The notes under the pieces: model-generated
Seen by the model: only the letters and a program-made list of their open reading frames with translations
What the model was told of the DNA's origin: nothing
The model's database searches: none
Origin: MFD02979-c5 sp963705385
GTDB lineage: Bacteria; Bacteroidota; Bacteroidia; Cytophagales; Amoebophilaceae
NCBI GenBank assembly: GCA_963705385.1
Contig: OY970075.1
Span: forward strand, 496,001 to 560,000
DNA: 64,000 bases
Direction: 5' to 3'
Part shown: piece after piece, positions 8,227 through 16,764 of the stretch
Numbering within the stretch: the stretch's first letter is position 1
Layout: every line of letters begins with the position of its first letter
Program-made: the position numbers and the translations under genes

Positions 8227-9405
8227 CTATGGATTTTTCGGCCTTTGAGTGTCTTTGTTTCTGGTATAAAACAAGATACCTACCCCCACAAGCACTAAGG
8301 GAATACTTAGCCATTGGCCCATGTTCAAGGGAAGACTATCTTCAAAGGTTACTTGGTTTTCTTTGATAAACTCATAAAAAAAACGAAGACCGAAAACAAA
8401 TACGAGGAAGAAGCCAGAGATTCTTCCCGGTATAGGCTGGCCTTTATCTTTCCACCACTGATAGAATAAGAAGCAAAACAGCAGTAAACATGACAGTGCT
8501 TCATACAGCTGGGCTGGATGTCTAGGAATGCCCAGGGTAGTAATGTGTGCTACATAAGCACCCTTCCTGTTCTGTGATAAACGATACTGTAGTGGTTGTC
8601 CTTCAGGTTCACAAAGGTGCTTGCTGATGTAATCATCTTTGGTGAGCAAGTGCTTAATATTTTTCGTTAAAAAGTTGCGGACCGCATTTTCTTCAAAAAA
8701 GTTGTTCTTAAAGCTGATGACCAGCGTTACAGGTTGGTAATTTGCCACAGGCGCTAGGTCCATATTACTTTTAGACACCTTGACATACTCAATGGCACTA
8801 ACGCTTTGCTGAAGCCCTTGCGTAACATGCTGTGCAAACAAGACCCCGTGACAATTATGTGTAGGCTTGCCTATGATCTCTGAATTCATGAAATTACCTA
8901 TCCTGATAAAGCATCCTGCCAATGCAACAGTGATCACTATGCGGTCTGATACCCACATGTAACTTTCTCTGGTCCTAGCGTGCTTTTTAATACACAACTT
9001 TGGAGGCCATAGGCTGATGCTGGTGGTGTAATTGACATGCATGTATATAGCTATGAGAATGCCTATGGCAGCACCATGGCTGGCCAGCCCTTGATAGCCC
9101 ACAATTTTGAAGCTAGGTTCAAAAACAACAGGCAAGAAGCTTTCAAGCGGGTGTTGAGTGTAATAAGCAAATTCATAAAACAATACATGCCCCAGCCGCG
9201 CACCAATCACCGTTCCCAATATGATATGTAGCGTTAAAGCGTCGGTATACTCTGAGGATTTTCCTTCTTTCTTGCACATATAGTGCAGCAGCAGCTGACC
9301 CAGTAAAAAGCTCAATGCAAACAGCAAACCGTACCATCTGATGGAAAAGTATCCCAGACGAAAGATTTCGGGATTATTATCCCAGATAACGTAGTTGAAG
9401 AGCAT
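8227..9405 (-). CDS. lgt: Prolipoprotein diacylglyceryl transferase Lgt
   Basis: This inner-membrane enzyme transfers diacylglycerol from phosphatidylglycerol to the lipobox cysteine of prolipoproteins, the first step of lipoprotein maturation. Diagnostic segments are present: RWYGLLFALSFLLGQ, GARLGHVLFYE, YQGLASHGAAIGILIAIY (essential His), RIGNFMNSEIIGKPT (Lgt signature) and RHPAQLYEALSCL. At 392 residues it is about 100 longer than proteobacterial Lgt; the extra segment lies around residues 195-290 between the signature and RHPAQLYEA, a length typical of Bacteroidota Lgt. The gene is transcribed toward yidD. A lipobox-bearing client occurs in the window (31274-33754). Confidence 0.97.
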   Translation of the reverse strand: MLFNYVIWDNNPEIFRLGYFSIRWYGLLFALSFLLGQLLLHYMCKKEGKSSEYTDALTLHIILGTVIGARLGHVLFYEFAYYTQHPLESFLPVVFEPSFKIVGYQGLASHGAAIGILIAIYMHVNYTTSISLWPPKLCIKKHARTRESYMWVSDRIVITVALAGCFIRIGNFMNSEIIGKPTHNCHGVLFAQHVTQGLQQSVSAIEYVKVSKSNMDLAPVANYQPVTLVISFKNNFFEENAVRNFLTKNIKHLLTKDDYISKHLCEPEGQPLQYRLSQNRKGAYVAHITTLGIPRHPAQLYEALSCLLLFCFLFYQWWKDKGQPIPGRISGFFLVFVFGLRFFYEFIKENQVTFEDSLPLNMGQWLSIPLVLVGVGILFYTRNKDTQRPKNP

Positions 9406-9421
9406 GCATTTATATATTTAC

Positions 9422-9429
9422 CAAAGGTA
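9422..9429 (-). promoter_or_regulatory. Putative -7 promoter element of lgt
   Basis: The minus strand reads TACCTTTG, an exact match to the Bacteroidota TAnnTTTG -7 element, 17 bp upstream of the lgt ATG. No clear TTG-type -33 element is seen at the expected spacing. Confidence 0.4.
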
Positions 9430-9457
9430 ATAGATAGCTAACCTAGCTAAGAAATAC

Positions 9458-9475
9458 GAGACTGTTGCAAAAAGG
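9458..9475. repeat. Solo IS6-type terminal repeat scar
   Basis: GAGACTGTTGCAAAAAGG resembles the terminal repeats of IS6-family elements (GG..CTGTTGCAAA). No transposase lies next to it. The surrounding 9430-9777 stretch holds no recognisable gene, only a small hairpin near 9639-9661 (ACTCTC paired with GAGAGT). Similar ends occur at 10671, 11151-11170, 21004, 21065-21082 and 48751-48768. Confidence 0.5.
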
Positions 9476-9777
9476 GGCATTTAAATTTTTTATAGATCCA
9501 GAGGAATTCGAAAACTAGGATAGGTGGAATAGGCATGGCATGGGTAGTTTTTTGGTAACTCATAGCAGGGATTTTTTTCTTAAGTCATGTTACGCAAGCA
9601 CTTTCATAAAAGATGTTCGCTTGCAGAGAGACCTATGAAAACTCTCCTCTGGAGATGAGAGTCCGCCAAATAGCGTTAGCGTCATTGATCAGGCCTGTAA
9701 GCGCAAAGAATTAGCTTGTTAGTGATGCTTTCAGAGAAAAAGCTAGCTTTTTTATCCCTTACAACCAAGGAAACCTT

Positions 9778-10620
9778 GTGATAGTGCTCTTCACAACAGT
9801 GCGCAACATGGGTAGGAAACATAGCCTCAATCAAAAACTTACAGTCTTGCACTACACGCTGCTCAAAGAATTCCTAGACGAAAAAGTAGACCAATACAAC
9901 CGTCCAGAGTTTATCCAGGACGACCCTATCCTTATTCCCCATAGTTATCAAAAGCAACAAGACATTGAAATTGCAGGATTTTGGGCAGCTATCCTGGCTT
10001 GGGGCCAGCGCAAGGTGATTATAAACAAATGTAAGGAGCTCTTTAGTAGGATGGACTTTGCTCCTCATGATTTTATCCTCAACCACCAGCCGGTTGATCT
10101 AAAACCCTTGTTACACTTTAAGCACCGCACTTTTAACGCTACAGATACGCGCTACTTTATACGCTTTTTAAAACATTATTACCAGCAGTATAATACCTTG
10201 GAGGAGGCTTTCCTGATCGGAATGTCTCCTCATGACCATTCCACAGAAAAAGGGCTTATTAACTTTCATCAACTGTTTTTTAGCCTAAAAGACCATACTG
10301 AGCGCACCCGCAAACACGTTGCTACACCTGAGCGTAATGCTGCCTGCAAACGCCTGAACATGTTTTTGCGGTGGATGGTGAGAAGAGATAACAAGGGCGT
10401 AGACTTTGGCTTATGGCAGCAAATTCAACCCTGCCAGCTCGTTTGTCCTTGCGACGTGCATGTGGGTCGTGTAGCCAGAGGGTTAGGATTGCTTCAACGC
10501 CCGCTTACGGACTGGAAGGCCGCCTTAGAGCTCACGCAAAATCTAAAAACCTTATGCCCTACAGATCCGGTGAAGTACGACTTTGCTCTTTTTGGTTTGG
10601 GCGCTGTAGAACAATTTTGA
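9778..10620 (+). CDS. TIGR02757 (DUF2400) family protein
   Basis: This is a conserved Bacteroidota protein of unknown function, 280 residues. Diagnostic stretches are LKEFLDEKVDQYNRPEFI, DIEIAGFWAAILAWGQRKVI, FMRRDNKG-like MFLRWMVRRDNKGVDFG, and CDVHVGRVARGLGLL followed by DPVKYDFALFGLGA. The GxG/DVH elements are reminiscent of the helix-hairpin-helix DNA-glycosylase fold often predicted for this family, but no activity is known. The GTG at 9778 has an AGGAAA about 6 bp ahead; ATG 9808 is an alternative start. It stands alone between two scar regions. Confidence 0.9.
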   Translation: MIVLFTTVRNMGRKHSLNQKLTVLHYTLLKEFLDEKVDQYNRPEFIQDDPILIPHSYQKQQDIEIAGFWAAILAWGQRKVIINKCKELFSRMDFAPHDFILNHQPVDLKPLLHFKHRTFNATDTRYFIRFLKHYYQQYNTLEEAFLIGMSPHDHSTEKGLINFHQLFFSLKDHTERTRKHVATPERNAACKRLNMFLRWMVRRDNKGVDFGLWQQIQPCQLVCPCDVHVGRVARGLGLLQRPLTDWKAALELTQNLKTLCPTDPVKYDFALFGLGAVEQF

Positions 10621-10670
10621 GACGGTTAGCTGCGGCTTAAATCATTAGCCCCTCGACAACTGGGGTAAAT

Positions 10671-11170
10671 GGACCTGTTGCAAACAGAGGGTATAGAGAT
10701 TAGCTTAAGTTATGTTAACTCTTAATAGGATAGGTTGTAGCCATACAAGGCCTTTAGGAGGCGCCTCTCTAAGTGCAACCTTATCACCTGGGCCGTTTTA
10801 GATAGTATTGTAAATATGGGATTAGCTATCGCCACTTGGAAGAGGTACTGGCTGAGCGAGGTGTAGAGGTAGGGTATTCTAGCATATTTCCCTAGGGCAG
10901 TGCTAGACCCCCAAAACGCTAGCTAGCCTCAAATGGTATTGGAAGCCTAAGCTCAAGCATAAATGGCACCTAAGTGAAAGATATATCAAACTTAAAGGAA
11001 AGTGGGCTTAGCTCTATCGATTCTTGGACGAGCGTTGTTGTGCAACCAATTTTACCTTTCTGCTGTGCGTAATAACAAAGCTCCTAAACCCTTTCATAAT
11101 TGACCCATTTAGAAAAAACAATCACTCCAACTTCTACAACTTAGTCCTTCCCCTTTTTGCGACGGGTCCC
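10671..11170 (+). mobile_element. Decayed IS6-family element
   Basis: A stretch of about 500 bp is bounded by imperfect inverted repeats: GGACCTGTTGCAAACAG at 10671-10687, and at 11151-11170 a segment whose reverse complement reads GGGACCCGTCGCAAAAAG. These resemble IS6 ends (GG..CTGTTGCAAA). The interior holds a broken transposase. It is shorter than the about 800 bp of an intact IS6 element, so internal deletion is likely. No target duplication was recognised. Confidence 0.7.
10782..11103 (+). pseudogene. IS6-family transposase remnant
   Basis: Translated pieces match an IS6-type transposase in order: YCKYGISYRHLEEVLAERGV, EVGYSSIF, then WYWKPKLKHKWHLSERYIKL, KGKW, LYRFLDER, and in a shifted frame FYLSAVRNNKAPKPF. 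Stop codons interrupt the frame, for example TAG after IFP and in KGKWA-stop-LYR, and at least two frame changes are needed. The DDE core is destroyed, and WHLSERYIKL has Ser where the catalytic Asp of the DETYIKV motif should be. It is therefore a dead copy. Confidence 0.82.
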
Positions 11171-11276
11171 TAATCCGCCTTTCCTTGAGGATTCACTAGG
11201 TTAGCGTGCATAACCTGATCCTGCTTCTATTTTACAATAATATTTGTTAGATTTGTCATGCCGTACGAGTTAGTAG

Positions 11277-11696
11277 ATGATAAATCTGAAAGCGCTTAAT
11301 GTCGACCTTTTCAGGCCTAGTGGCGTGATGAGCTACGACTTGGACGAAAATTTCTTCGAACTCTTTGAAGATAGCTTGATAAAAAAAGGTAAACTGGCGG
11401 TCACAGTCAGGGTAAAGAGGGGTGTCCGAGATATCCACATGCTATTTAACATTATAGGAGAGGTGGAATTAATATGCGACAGGAGCCTAGAAAATTTCAG
11501 CTATCCTATTCAACTTGAAAAAAAAGTAAGCTTTAAGCTAGGCCAGGAAAACAGAGAGCTAGATGTAGACCTATACATGATTGAGCAACACGCTACAACC
11601 ACCAACATAGCTCAATACCTCTATGACTTTATCAGCCTGGCTGTACCCATGAAAAGGCTACATCCTCGGTTTCAAACAGAGGAAGGGTCCCAGTAA
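11277..11696 (+). CDS. DUF177 (YceD-like) protein
   Basis: This is a 139-residue member of the DUF177/YceD family, a small protein nearly always encoded just before ribosomal protein L32 and implicated in rRNA/translation-linked functions in other bacteria. It has the typical core: a charged N-terminal half (ENFFELFEDSLIKKGKLAV), the GEVELICDRSLENFSYPI segment where a CDRCL-like motif sits, and the C-terminal DLYDFISLAVPMKRLHP-like segment (SLAVPMK). It is 33 bp upstream of rpmF, the classic neighbour, which supports the call. Confidence 0.88.
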   Translation: MINLKALNVDLFRPSGVMSYDLDENFFELFEDSLIKKGKLAVTVRVKRGVRDIHMLFNIIGEVELICDRSLENFSYPIQLEKKVSFKLGQENRELDVDLYMIEQHATTTNIAQYLYDFISLAVPMKRLHPRFQTEEGSQ

Positions 11697-11729
11697 CAAT
11701 TTGATACGGATAAATAATCTGATAAGCCC

Positions 11730-11921
11730 ATGCCACATCCTAAGCGAAGACACTCCAGAACCAGGAGAGACAAAAGAAGAACCCATTATAAGGCCGAAAT
11801 GCCTCAGTTTGCTGTTTGCCCTACTACAGGAAGCCTACATTTACCTCACCGGGCCTTCTGGCATGAAGACAAGCTATACTACAAAGGCAAAGTGGTAATG
11901 GAAAAAGAAAGTGCTAGCTAG
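11730..11921 (+). CDS. rpmF: 50S ribosomal protein L32
   Basis: This is a large-subunit ribosomal protein of 63 residues. The family N-terminus is clear: MPHPKRRHSRTRRDKRRTHY, followed by KAEMPQFAVCPTTG and HLPHRAFWHEDKLYYKGKVV. Pro replaces the usual Ala at position 2. Only one cysteine is present, so no zinc-finger pair. It lies between the DUF177 gene and fabH, a conserved order except that plsX, usually between rpmF and fabH, is missing. Confidence 0.95.
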   Translation: MPHPKRRHSRTRRDKRRTHYKAEMPQFAVCPTTGSLHLPHRAFWHEDKLYYKGKVVMEKESAS

Positions 11922-11942
11922 GCCATAACTCCTACTTTAAAC

Positions 11943-12947
11943 ATGCTGAAGCCTATGGCGCAACCCGTACGAGCAGCCATCACCGGGGTTCATGGCTACG
12001 TACCTGACTATGTCCTTACCAATGCTGAGTTGGAAAAGATGGTCGATACCACCCACGAATGGATTGTAACTAGGACTGGGATCCAAGAAAGGCGTATTCT
12101 CAAAGGAGAGGGTAAGGGTAGCTCTGTTATGGGTATTGAAGCCGTCAAAGGGCTATTAAAAAAAACCAATACCGACCCTCAAGCTATAGACCTCCTCATC
12201 TGCGCAACCATTACTCCTGACTTTCCTACTCCTGCCACAGCTAATATTATCTCCCATGCTGTAGGCGCTGTCAATGCCTTTAGCTATGATTTGCAAGCTG
12301 CTTGTTCTGGATTTTTGTATGCTATCATTACCGGCGCACAATTTATCGAGACTGGCAAGTACCGAAAAGTGGTAATAGTTGGCGTTGATAAGATGTCCTC
12401 TATGGTTGACTACGAAGATAGAACGACTTGCATTCTCTTTGGCGATGGAGCTGGAGCTGTATTGCTAGAGTCTGACGAAACAGGCTCAGGAATTATAGAT
12501 AGTGTACTAAAGACCGACGGGGCAGGGGAGGAATACCTGCACCAAAAAGCTGGTGGTAGTAGGTGGCCTGCATCGCATGCAACCGTTGATGCAAAGGCAC
12601 ATTACTTGTACCAAAACGGAAAGGCTGTTTTTAAAATAGCTGTAAGAAAAATGTCCGAAGCAGTCCAGGAAGTCATGCAAAGAAACCAGCTCACTATCAA
12701 TGACCTTGCTTTTATTGTACCACACCAAGCCAATGAACGGATTCTGGACGCTGTAGCCCAAAAATTAGGAGTGGGTATGGACAAAGTGATGATGAACATT
12801 GAGCAATTAGGGAACACCACTGCTGCCACCATTCCCCTTTGTTTATGGCAATACGAAAACCGCCTTGGGCCAGGCGATAAATTAATTTTGACTGCTTTTG
12901 GGGGAGGATTCACTTGGGGGGCTGCTTATATCATTTGGCAATACTAA
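11943..12947 (+). CDS. fabH: 3-oxoacyl-ACP synthase III (KASIII)
   Basis: This cytosolic enzyme condenses acetyl-CoA with malonyl-ACP to start fatty-acid synthesis. At 334 residues it is of family size. The catalytic triad is visible: Cys in DLQAACSGFLYAI, His in VPHQANERILDAVA, and Asn in GNTTAATIPL. The N-terminal GVHGYVPDYVLTNAELE and the GTREERRI-like TRTGIQERRI are typical. It is 21 bp after rpmF and followed 58 bp later by efp. With accB and accC downstream it forms a lipid-synthesis block. ATG 11958 (MAQPVRAAI) is an alternative start. Confidence 0.97.
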   Translation: MLKPMAQPVRAAITGVHGYVPDYVLTNAELEKMVDTTHEWIVTRTGIQERRILKGEGKGSSVMGIEAVKGLLKKTNTDPQAIDLLICATITPDFPTPATANIISHAVGAVNAFSYDLQAACSGFLYAIITGAQFIETGKYRKVVIVGVDKMSSMVDYEDRTTCILFGDGAGAVLLESDETGSGIIDSVLKTDGAGEEYLHQKAGGSRWPASHATVDAKAHYLYQNGKAVFKIAVRKMSEAVQEVMQRNQLTINDLAFIVPHQANERILDAVAQKLGVGMDKVMMNIEQLGNTTAATIPLCLWQYENRLGPGDKLILTAFGGGFTWGAAYIIWQY

Positions 12948-13005
12948 ACTTATAGGACAAACGGTTTCAACAATTTTAAAACAATCACCAAGCGTAATCA
13001 AATAC

Positions 13006-13578
13006 ATGGCTACTACTAGCGACTTTCGAAATGGTTTGTGTGTCAATTTCAATAATGACCTTTATACTATCGTTGAGTTCCAGCATGTAAAGCCTGGCAA
13101 AGGAGGGGCCTTTGTAAGAACCAAGCTCAAGAGCCTTACCACGGGTAAGGTCATTGATAACACCTTTAATGCAGGTGTCAAAATAGAGACAGCCAGGGTA
13201 GAACGAAGGACTCACCAATTTTTATACAAAGATGTTACAGGCTATCACTTTATGGACAACGCATCTTTTGAGCAGGTTTCTTTAGAAGAAACCCTTATCA
13301 ACGCGCCCGGACTGCTCAAAGAAGGCCAGGAAGTAGAGGTACTCTTTCACCAAGAAACAGCTAAGATACTCAGCTGCGAATTGCCTCCTTTTGTAGAACT
13401 CAAGGTGTCCTATACAGAGCCGGGTTTTAAAGGAGACACAGCTACTAAGACCCTTAAACCCGCTACTTTAGAAACAGGCACACAAATTCAAGTGCCGTTG
13501 TTTGTTAATAATGAGGATTTGCTCAAGATTGATACCAGGATAGGCGCTTATTCAGAACGCGTAAAGAAACAATCATGA
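13006..13578 (+). CDS. efp: Translation elongation factor P
   Basis: EF-P relieves ribosome stalling at polyproline stretches. The protein of 190 residues starts MATTSDFRNGLCVNFNNDLY. It has the three-domain EF-P layout: a KOW-like N domain with the tip loop HVKPGKGGAFVRTKLKSL, where Lys is the residue modified in some bacteria, then two OB folds. The C-terminal signature is DTRIGAYSERVKK. The open frame extends upstream into fabH, but the ATG at 13006 fits the family start. Its stop overlaps the accB start (ATGA), implying coupled translation. Confidence 0.97.
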   Translation: MATTSDFRNGLCVNFNNDLYTIVEFQHVKPGKGGAFVRTKLKSLTTGKVIDNTFNAGVKIETARVERRTHQFLYKDVTGYHFMDNASFEQVSLEETLINAPGLLKEGQEVEVLFHQETAKILSCELPPFVELKVSYTEPGFKGDTATKTLKPATLETGTQIQVPLFVNNEDLLKIDTRIGAYSERVKKQS

Positions 13579-14039
13579 AAATAAAAGAGGTTGAAGAGTT
13601 GATCAGTTTTATTGCTAAATCTGGTTTGGAGGAAGTGAAAATAGAGACAGATCAGATTAAGTTGGCTGTGAAAAGGACTGCCTCTGTTATGCAGCAAGCA
13701 TCCTCAGAAACGCACGGATTTCCTTGTATGCCCATGATGGCCACACAAGGTGCCTCAAAGGTTTCAGATGAGACTGAAGACAGGCCCATCAACGGCACTT
13801 ACGTAGAAATCAAAGCACCCATGATCGGTACTTTTTACCAAGCACCTAACCCTGACGCTTCGCCTTTTGTCCGTGTAGGCGACCGCATACAAAAAGGCCA
13901 GAAAATATGTGTTATCGAGGCCATGAAGCTTTTTAATGAAATTGAGGCAGACGTCTCAGGGACTATTGTCGAAGTGTTGCTGGAAGATGCTTCTCCAGTA
14001 GAGTACGACCAGTCGCTCTTTCTTGTAGACCCTGCTTAA
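13575..14039 (+). CDS. accB: Biotin carboxyl carrier protein of acetyl-CoA carboxylase
   Basis: BCCP carries CO2 on biotin from biotin carboxylase to the carboxyltransferase, making malonyl-CoA. The N-terminal helix MKIKEVEELISFIAKSGLEE is typical. A flexible linker follows (about residues 36-75). The biotinyl domain begins EIKAPMIGTFYQAPNPDASP, with the biotin-acceptor Lys in CVIEAMKLFNEIEADVSG. At 154 residues it is a normal length. It overlaps efp by 4 bp and is followed by accC after 222 bp without a gene. Confidence 0.97.
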   Translation: MKIKEVEELISFIAKSGLEEVKIETDQIKLAVKRTASVMQQASSETHGFPCMPMMATQGASKVSDETEDRPINGTYVEIKAPMIGTFYQAPNPDASPFVRVGDRIQKGQKICVIEAMKLFNEIEADVSGTIVEVLLEDASPVEYDQSLFLVDPA

Positions 14040-14261
14040 GGAAGTATGAACCAGAAATGGGGTAACCTTTGTTATACTACTAATTGGAAAAACGCTTGTT
14101 AGGGCAAACTCCTGGTTGATACATGTGACAAACCTCAGGCTTTTCACCTAGTTATAGCTGGGCTGGCACCATGAAGAAGAGGGAGGCATGCGACCCCAAT
14201 GACCTTAATAAAGAGATTTATCCTTGGCTTGCAGCTAAAAAATCCATAACTATCAAGGACT

Positions 14262-15611
14262 GTGTTCAAGAAAATACTTATTGCCAATCGAGGAGAAATT
14301 GCCCTGCGCATTATTAGGTCCTGCCATGATATGGGCATCAAAACTGTAGCGGTTTACTCTACGGCAGATAAAGATAGCCTACATGTGCGTTTTGCTGACG
14401 AAGCAGTATGTATCGGCCCTCCTTCTAGCAGATTATCTTACCTCAATATCCCCCATCTCATCGCTGCAGCCGAGCTCACCAATGCCAACGCCATTCACCC
14501 TGGATACGGATTTTTGTCAGAAAATGCAGCTTTTGCTAGTGCTTGTGAGGAGTATGGAATTAAATTTATTGGTCCTTCACCCGAAGCAATTAGGAAAATG
14601 GGGGACAAGGTCACTGCCAAGCATACCATGAAGCAAGCAGAGGTACCTACCATTCCAGGCTCTGAGGGGATTTTGACCTCAGTTGAAGAGGGTATTGCCC
14701 TAGCCCAAGCAATTGGCTTTCCTATCATCCTCAAAGCCACAGCCGGTGGCGGTGGCAAGGGTATGAAAGTAGTACGAGATGCTAAGACATTTGCTAAAGC
14801 TTGGGAAGAGGCTAGACGAGAAGCCCAGGCTGCTTTTGGTAATCATGGACTCTACCTGGAAAAGCTGCTTGAAGAACCTCGACACATAGAAATTCAAATT
14901 GTCAGCGACCAAACAGGAAAAACCTACCACTTGTCAGAACGCGACTGCTCTATTCAGAGAAGGCACCAAAAGCTACTAGAAGAAACACCGTCGCCGTTTA
15001 TAACAAAAGACTTGCGTGAGCAGATGGGCCAGGCTGCCATCAAAGGCGTTGAGTTTATTGGCTACGAAGGCATAGGTACCATAGAGTTTTTAGTAGATAA
15101 GTATCGAAATTTCTACTTTATGGAAATGAATACTCGTATCCAAGTAGAACACCCTGTGACAGAAGAAGTGACTAGCCTTGATCTCGTCAAAGAGCAAATA
15201 AAGATAGCAGCAGGTGGAAAGTTTAGTGATAAGAATTACTATCCTGACGGTTACGCTATTGAGTGCAGAATCAATGCAGAAGATCCTACGCAAGATTTTA
15301 GACCTAGCCCTGGCAAAATTACGAACCTCCATATACCAGGTGGTGTCGGCATTCGAGTTGACACGCACATCTATGCAGGTTACACGGTGCCTTCGCATTA
15401 TGATTCTATGATTGCTAAGTTGGTTGCCAAAGGCCAAACCAGGACTGAAGCCATTGCCAGAATGAAACGAGCTTTAGAAGAGTTTGTCATAGAAGGAGTT
15501 CAAACTACCATTCCGCTGCATATAGAGCTAGTAAGTAATTCGCAATTCCAGGCAGGTAATTACACTACCGCATTTTTAGACACTTTAGACTTGTCAACTT
15601 TAGCTCATTAA
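14262..15611 (+). CDS. accC: Biotin carboxylase subunit of acetyl-CoA carboxylase
   Basis: This is an ATP-grasp enzyme that carboxylates biotin on AccB. At 449 residues it is the normal stand-alone size. It starts with GTG at 14262: FKKILIANRGEIALRIIRSC. The glycine-rich ATP loop is KATAGGGGKGMKVV, the metal/active-site segment is MEMNTRIQVEHPVTEEVT, and RDCSIQRRHQKLLEE is conserved. Carboxyltransferase subunits (accA, accD) are not in this window. Intergenic 14040-14261 holds no recognisable gene. Confidence 0.97.
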   Translation: MFKKILIANRGEIALRIIRSCHDMGIKTVAVYSTADKDSLHVRFADEAVCIGPPSSRLSYLNIPHLIAAAELTNANAIHPGYGFLSENAAFASACEEYGIKFIGPSPEAIRKMGDKVTAKHTMKQAEVPTIPGSEGILTSVEEGIALAQAIGFPIILKATAGGGGKGMKVVRDAKTFAKAWEEARREAQAAFGNHGLYLEKLLEEPRHIEIQIVSDQTGKTYHLSERDCSIQRRHQKLLEETPSPFITKDLREQMGQAAIKGVEFIGYEGIGTIEFLVDKYRNFYFMEMNTRIQVEHPVTEEVTSLDLVKEQIKIAAGGKFSDKNYYPDGYAIECRINAEDPTQDFRPSPGKITNLHIPGGVGIRVDTHIYAGYTVPSHYDSMIAKLVAKGQTRTEAIARMKRALEEFVIEGVQTTIPLHIELVSNSQFQAGNYTTAFLDTLDLSTLAH

Positions 15612-15717
15612 ACCTGTTAGCTTGACTTACAGACCATCAAAGCGGTAACAAAAGAGGTGCAACTTATAAAGCGTTGGCAAAGGTTGCATCACGTAGCTCC
15701 TTCCACCTTTTCTTAAG

Positions 15718-16420
15718 TTATTTATACACCTCAATAGGGAGCTGCATTAAGATCAGATTTCTCGCGCTATCTAGCCACTGAATCACCAACTTTAGATCGG
15801 ATTTTACCATGGCTGTGCAGCCAGCAGTGGGGATTCAGAGCTGTGCCACTCATGCATAAAATGCAAGCTCCTGTTTGCAAGCCTTGGGCCGGTAAGTTGC
15901 GGTCAATGACCACTCCTAAATCATAAAGGTCAATTTCAGTCATCTTTTCTGAAGAACACCAGTCTTTTTCTGCTACTGAGCTTGCATTTACAATCTCGTT
16001 GTAGTAAAGTGAGTCAGGGTCGCTAACAGCTTCTGTCGTGCCCTTGATCATGTAAAGCGGCATATGGGCAGGTATACTCACGAGATTTACTGAAAATGCC
16101 CTTATATTAAATATCCCTGCAGAAGTCCTATTATTTCCTTCTCTTTTTTGAGGTTTAGCAGAGTGACCCTTTGGTAAAGTCCTGTACCCCACCCAAGTCC
16201 GTTTTTGCCTACGTACATTAGGAATGGCATCACTTACAGGTATCCATTGTCCCTGGGAGCCTTTTTCAAAACGTTGCATTTTTCCCTGGAACTGATCCCA
16301 GTTCCTAGTGCATACAACCATTAGCTGGCTACTCTGCCTAAACCTGTTCTTTGCACTGCCTCCAAGCACCAATATCATCCCAACAAAGAGGAAAGGTTTT
16401 ATACCAGCCTGTCTTCGCAT
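15718..16420 (-). pseudogene. L,D-transpeptidase (YkuD-type) with two single-base frameshifts
   Basis: The frame from 16420 encodes an exported protein with family landmarks: WVGYRTLPKGHSAKPQKREG, TSAGIFNI, PLYMIKGTTEAVSDPDSLYY, VDLGVVID-like YDLGVVIDRN. Near residue 187 it leaves the family sequence. Adding one T to the run in GCATTTTATG restores FMHEWHSSESP. Adding one C to TCCCCA restores TAGCTAMVKSDL, which contains the catalytic Cys motif, and the frame then ends at 15718. Both lesions are in homopolymers, so they may be real decay or sequencing errors. The enzyme would crosslink peptidoglycan or attach proteins to it. Confidence 0.75.
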
Positions 16421-16764
16421 ACTTGAAAAATTTTATGTATTGTAATAATGACATAGGTGTTTAGCCACCTGTCACCTTCCTAAAGTAAAAACACCTCGGA
16501 CGCGCCTCCAGGTACAATAACTCAAAATTGAAGAGTAAAATAAATAGGAGCCAGGCTTTGAAGAAAAATAGGGATGGCGCTAACCTGAATATTTTTCAAG
16601 TAGCTGCTAAGGCGCTTCCCTGCTTTATCGTGACGGATGCCTTTGAGTGTAAAAACACTTTGTAGCCTTCATGTCAAAATGGCACCTCTCAGGGCCTGGC
16701 ACAAAGCTTGGTATTCAAAGATGCAAAGGCTGTAAGATGTCACTCAAACTTTAACACAATTAAT

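Noticed and set aside
8077..8298. 73-codon open frame on the plus strand
   Set aside because: It overlaps the end of lgt antisense, has no recognisable domain and reads as chance composition.
10413..10640. 75-codon frame on the plus strand inside the TIGR02757 gene
   Set aside because: Shadow frame of a clearly coding gene.
16421..16764. CIRCE or other heat-shock operator before dnaK
   Set aside because: No inverted repeat matching TTAGCACTC and its partner, and no recognisable alternative heat-shock promoter.
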